A DNA stretch of 64,000 bases. Origin: Chitinophagaceae bacterium. GTDB lineage: Bacteria; Bacteroidota; Bacteroidia; Chitinophagales; Chitinophagaceae. Position numbers and translations under genes: made by a program. This document shows positions 61,417-64,000 of this stretch, in pieces. Position 1 is the first letter of the stretch, and every line of letters starts with the position of its first letter. The stretch spans positions 1 through 64,000 of the forward strand of contig JADGPW010000122.1 in assembly GCA_017882265.1 (NCBI GenBank). The letters are read 5' to 3'. The notes under the pieces are model-generated. The model did not search any database and was not told where the DNA came from. It worked only from the letters and a program-made list of their open reading frames with translations.

Positions 61417-61568
61417 AAGAGATAAAAGAGAATAGTGAAGAGATAAAAGTGCCTGACAGATGATAGAAACCTACAGATTAAGACCTTACAATCAGCAGAT
61501 ACTGCAATAGTTAAGAAAAATTCAAATTAAGGCACTTTTATCTTTTATCTAATAAATTATTATCTCCC
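61417..61568. repeat. Large palindrome, family E copy 4
   Basis: AGATAAAAGAGAATAGTGAA and AGATAAAAGTGCCT at the left face AGGCACTTTTATCTTTTATC and TTATTATCTC at the right. The interior stem is less regular than in copies 1-3. Confidence 0.82.
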
Positions 61569-61640
61569 CCCACCCCTTTTTTAAACTTCAAACCTTTATA
61601 CCAGTCTGAAAGCAAATGTTCAGGTCTTTACCTGGACACT

Positions 61641-61727
61641 ATGCCTGACAGAAAACGTGTGGAAAATGAGAAGGTGATCCTGAACAGGCAGTCAGGGTTG
61701 ATCAACTTCATTAAAAATATAGGTTGA
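61641..61727 (+). CDS. Possible 28-residue small protein
   Basis: ATG at 61641 to TGA at 61725-61727, reading MPDRKRVENEKVILNRQ and then SGLINFIKNIG: a basic, amphipathic-looking peptide. It is followed 15 bp later by a perfect hairpin (61743-61774). It may be a small peptide gene, a gene remnant or chance; nothing upstream fits the promoter consensus well. Confidence 0.25.
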   Translation: MPDRKRVENEKVILNRQSGLINFIKNIG

Positions 61728-61742
61728 TCCGTACCCTAAAAC

Positions 61743-61774
61743 AGGAACAGTCCCGGATTGCCGGGACTGTTCCT
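61743..61774. terminator. Terminator-like hairpin downstream of the OPT transporter gene
   Basis: Perfect 14-bp stem AGGAACAGTCCCGG with its complement, loop ATTG. The minus-strand exit is GTTTTAGG, the plus-strand exit TTCAAT; it lies 17 bp beyond the transporter stop. Confidence 0.7.
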
Positions 61775-61791
61775 TTCAATAAACTTATCAT

Positions 61792-63861
61792 CTAGGTGGA
61801 GACCTTTTTCTTACTTACAGCAATCCGATAAAGTATAAAACCCATCAGGGCAAAGAAGGCAACGCCCAGCCATTTGTACCCTTCGCCACCAAGTTTTTCT
61901 GTCAAACCGGGTTCAGCGCTAACTTTTCCCAATGAAGTATTAACACTGTCAATAGAAGATAAAGTGGCTACTATGACCCCGGCAATAGCGCCTCCTGCCA
62001 CCAACCCGGTGGCAAAGAGATTTCCTTTTCCAAGATCCTCCTCCTCAGGGGAAACAGATACATTTTTCTTTTTATTTCTCCATTCAGCAATGCCGCGGAT
62101 AGCGCCGCCAATAAATATGGGCAGGGTGGTGGAAAGCGGAAGATAAATACCGATTGCGAAACTCAGGGCTTTTATGCCGCAGAGTTCCATGACCACCGCG
62201 ATAAAAACTCCGACCAGCACAAACTGCCAGTCGAGATTAAAAGAAAGAATTCCTTTGATAAGCGTGGCCATTAAGGTCCCCTGTGGCGCAGGGAATTTAT
62301 CAGTACCAATAGCATGATGAATATTCTGGGCCAGCATTTCAGATGTGGGATGGTCCAGTATCTTAACAGTGGCACCGATGGCCAGCGAAGAAACAATGAC
62401 ACCTACAAATAAAGCGAGCTGCTGGTATTTTGGTGTAGCGCCAACAATATATCCTGTCTTCAGATCCTGTGAAGTGGCGCCCGCATTGGCCGCGGCAATG
62501 CAGATCATACCACCCACTACCAGGGCCATTGGTTCATAAAAATGCCCGGTCCATTTAACTGCGATGAAAATTAGACAGGTTCCCATCAGGGTGGCGATCG
62601 TCATACCACTGATCGGGTTATTGGAAGAACCAATGATCCCTACAATACGTGATGAAACGGTTACAAAGAAAGCTCCGAAGATGATCACCAATAACCCTAA
62701 CAGCAGCTTACTGCCAATACTACTGCCCGGGATAAGTGTATTTGGCATCAACGCAATCACGAGCAATAAAACAAGGCTACCAACACCTACCACTTTAATA
62801 GAAAGATCTCTCTCCGTTCTTGGCACTACCGTATCAGTAGCATCGCCGCGCTTTTTTAATGAACCAATACTTCCTTTAAAAGAAGAAATAATGGTTGGAA
62901 TTGTTTTGATCAGTGTAATAAATCCCCCGGCTGCTACTGCGCCGGCTCCGATCTGTCTTATGTATGCCCGGTAAATAGCGGTTGACCAGTCACCAAACCC
63001 CTGGGTGGCGGGGTTCCAGGCTCCTGGTCCTCCTGCTGTGTTTAGATCATGCAGGTAACCCAGTTTAACCAGTTGGGTTGCGATCACACTGCCATGGTCA
63101 TTTAATAAACTTGCTAACAATGGAGTAAAAACAAACCAGCTAAGAATACCACCTGCCACCAGTACACCGGCGATCTTTGGCCCGATAATATAACCCACTC
63201 CCATGTATTCCGGAGTTATTTCCCCGCTTACTTTCGCAGAAGGAAAGATCCTGTTTACTTGCCGGGTTGCAAAATCAGGGACATCTTTAATCACATGAAA
63301 TATTTTCTGGAGTATCGCATAACCAAAAGCGACCCCCAGACCCATAAAAGCAGTTTTGGCAAAATCACCGCCTTTTTCTCCCGCTTTTAAAACAGAAGCG
63401 CAGGCTGTACCTTCCGGATAAGGGAGTATGCCGTGCTCTTTAACGATCAGTGAACGGCGCAGGGGGATCATCATTAAGGTACCGAGAATACCACCAAAGA
63501 TGGCCAGTACAAGGATCGTAAAATAATTGAAGTAGTTAGCACTGCTGGCATCGCTCAAAAACAGGAACCCCGGCAGGGTGAATACCACACCTGCGGCAAT
63601 ACTTTCACCGGCAGAGCCCGTGGTTTGAATGATGTTGTTCTCTAAGATCGTTGTTTTAAGAAATCTTCTCCCCAGCGTTATTGCGATCACGGCTATGGGA
63701 ATGGATGCAGAAACAGAAAGACCAGCTTTTAATGTAAGGTACACGGTGGCCGCGCCAAAAATGATACCGAATACCGCGCCTACGATTACCGACTTGACCG
63801 TGAACTCTGCCATTTTTGTTTCCGGTGATACAAAAGGCTTAAAAGGAGGTTGCTCCGCCAT
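61792..63861 (-). CDS. OPT-family oligopeptide transporter
   Basis: A 689-residue polytopic protein with about 15-16 hydrophobic helices. Typical OPT features are TVKSVIVGAVFGIIFGAATVYLTLKAG (as VGAVFGIIFGAATVYLTLKAG reduced to FGAATVYLTLKAG), TTGSAGESIAAGVVFTLPG, LPYPEGTACASVLKAGE, and NAGATSQDLKTGYIVGATP. It imports small peptides or metal chelates. The ATG at 63861 (MAEQPPFKPFVSPET) is preferred over a 19-residue upstream extension that is hydrophobic and not conserved. It is flanked by hairpin terminators. Confidence 0.92.
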   Translation of the reverse strand: MAEQPPFKPFVSPETKMAEFTVKSVIVGAVFGIIFGAATVYLTLKAGLSVSASIPIAVIAITLGRRFLKTTILENNIIQTTGSAGESIAAGVVFTLPGFLFLSDASSANYFNYFTILVLAIFGGILGTLMMIPLRRSLIVKEHGILPYPEGTACASVLKAGEKGGDFAKTAFMGLGVAFGYAILQKIFHVIKDVPDFATRQVNRIFPSAKVSGEITPEYMGVGYIIGPKIAGVLVAGGILSWFVFTPLLASLLNDHGSVIATQLVKLGYLHDLNTAGGPGAWNPATQGFGDWSTAIYRAYIRQIGAGAVAAGGFITLIKTIPTIISSFKGSIGSLKKRGDATDTVVPRTERDLSIKVVGVGSLVLLLVIALMPNTLIPGSSIGSKLLLGLLVIIFGAFFVTVSSRIVGIIGSSNNPISGMTIATLMGTCLIFIAVKWTGHFYEPMALVVGGMICIAAANAGATSQDLKTGYIVGATPKYQQLALFVGVIVSSLAIGATVKILDHPTSEMLAQNIHHAIGTDKFPAPQGTLMATLIKGILSFNLDWQFVLVGVFIAVVMELCGIKALSFAIGIYLPLSTTLPIFIGGAIRGIAEWRNKKKNVSVSPEEEDLGKGNLFATGLVAGGAIAGVIVATLSSIDSVNTSLGKVSAEPGLTEKLGGEGYKWLGVAFFALMGFILYRIAVSKKKVST

Positions 63862-63897
63862 AGAAGTTGGTTTTGTATGTGGAAGATATGAAAAATA

Positions 63898-63930
63898 AAA
63901 AAGGAGCTGAATTTTCATTCAGCTCCTTTA
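63898..63930 (-). terminator. Bidirectional-looking terminator ending the gene at the right edge
   Basis: GGAGCTGAAT pairs with ATTCAGCTCC around GAAA; on the minus strand TTTTTTATT follows. It terminates the minus-strand gene that enters from beyond the window. Confidence 0.82.
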
Positions 63931-63948
63931 TCATTTGGCAGATAAATT

Positions 63949-64000
63949 TTAATCAAAACCAGTCTTATCTTTTACAACTTTATTAAGAGATTTGATTCTT
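63949..64000 (-). CDS. C-terminal end of an unidentified protein, partial
   Basis: On the minus strand the frame from 63999 reads RIKSLNKVVKDKTGFD and stops with TAA at 63951-63949, 19 bp before the terminator hairpin. The stop and terminator spacing support a real gene end. Only 16 residues are visible, so no family can be given. Confidence 0.5.
   Translation of the reverse strand, partial: RIKSLNKVVKDKTGFD

Noticed and set aside
1-64000. tRNA, rRNA or other standard RNA genes
   Set aside because: No T-arm-like motif with a matching acceptor stem and no rRNA sequence was seen by eye; a covariance search was not possible.

Overview
The window is chromosomal DNA of a Bacteroidota bacterium, most likely a member of Chitinophagaceae. 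Supporting this are two SusC/SusD pairs, a PorZ-type component of the type IX secretion system next to recO, an outer-membrane TonB-dependent receptor, a CarB without its allosteric domain, a ComEC without its metallo-beta-lactamase domain, many secreted proteins whose signal peptides end in AQ, and TAnnTTTG promoter elements with no Shine-Dalgarno sequences. All identifications rest on reading the sequence; no database was searched.

Layout. 1-125: 3' end of a group II intron. 143-11494 (minus strand): EamA transporter, secreted protein, purH, comEC, a repeat-helical protein, carB and a lipoprotein. 11680-15333 (plus): M23 peptidase, bcp, beta-barrel protein. 15383-22481: birA (minus), then rsfS-ftsH-LUD protein, a gamma-glutamylcyclotransferase-like protein, a lipoprotein, an LpxH-like hydrolase and a secreted propeller-like protein (plus). 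22651-26325: mscS against thioredoxin, merR and M23 (minus). 26520-34499 (mostly plus): alaS, an unlisted 47-residue membrane protein (minus), GNAT, a double-PDZ protein, gatB, TlpA-like lipoprotein. 34595-44305 (minus): two susCD operons sharing an upstream element. 44547-54201: RND exporter, porZ-recO, an amidohydrolase, prfA, vanZ and gcvH, with an apparent ECF sigma remnant. 54664-64000: TonB receptor, cyclophilin, two small proteins, serS, a broken alkane monooxygenase gene, an OPT transporter and the end of one more gene.

The most striking feature is a dense population of large imperfect palindromes. About 25 elements of roughly 30-245 bp occupy most gene junctions. They fall into word families: each arm is built from short near-tandem words that are mirrored in the other arm. 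Families share outer modules, contain smaller palindromes nested at defined points, and often begin at or next to a stop codon. Related palindromes lie in frame inside five enzyme genes (purH, carB, gatB, birA, an amidohydrolase), each time in a loop or linker, adding about 9-47 residues. This resembles Rickettsia palindromic elements or REPINs in principle. No mobilising enzyme is visible in the window.

Functionally the window mixes housekeeping (purine and pyrimidine synthesis, tRNA charging, translation termination and quality control, membrane proteolysis, DNA repair) with envelope functions (TonB-dependent uptake, peptidoglycan hydrolases, lipid A synthesis, T9SS). No regulator or carbohydrate-active enzyme accompanies the susCD pairs, so their substrates cannot be named.
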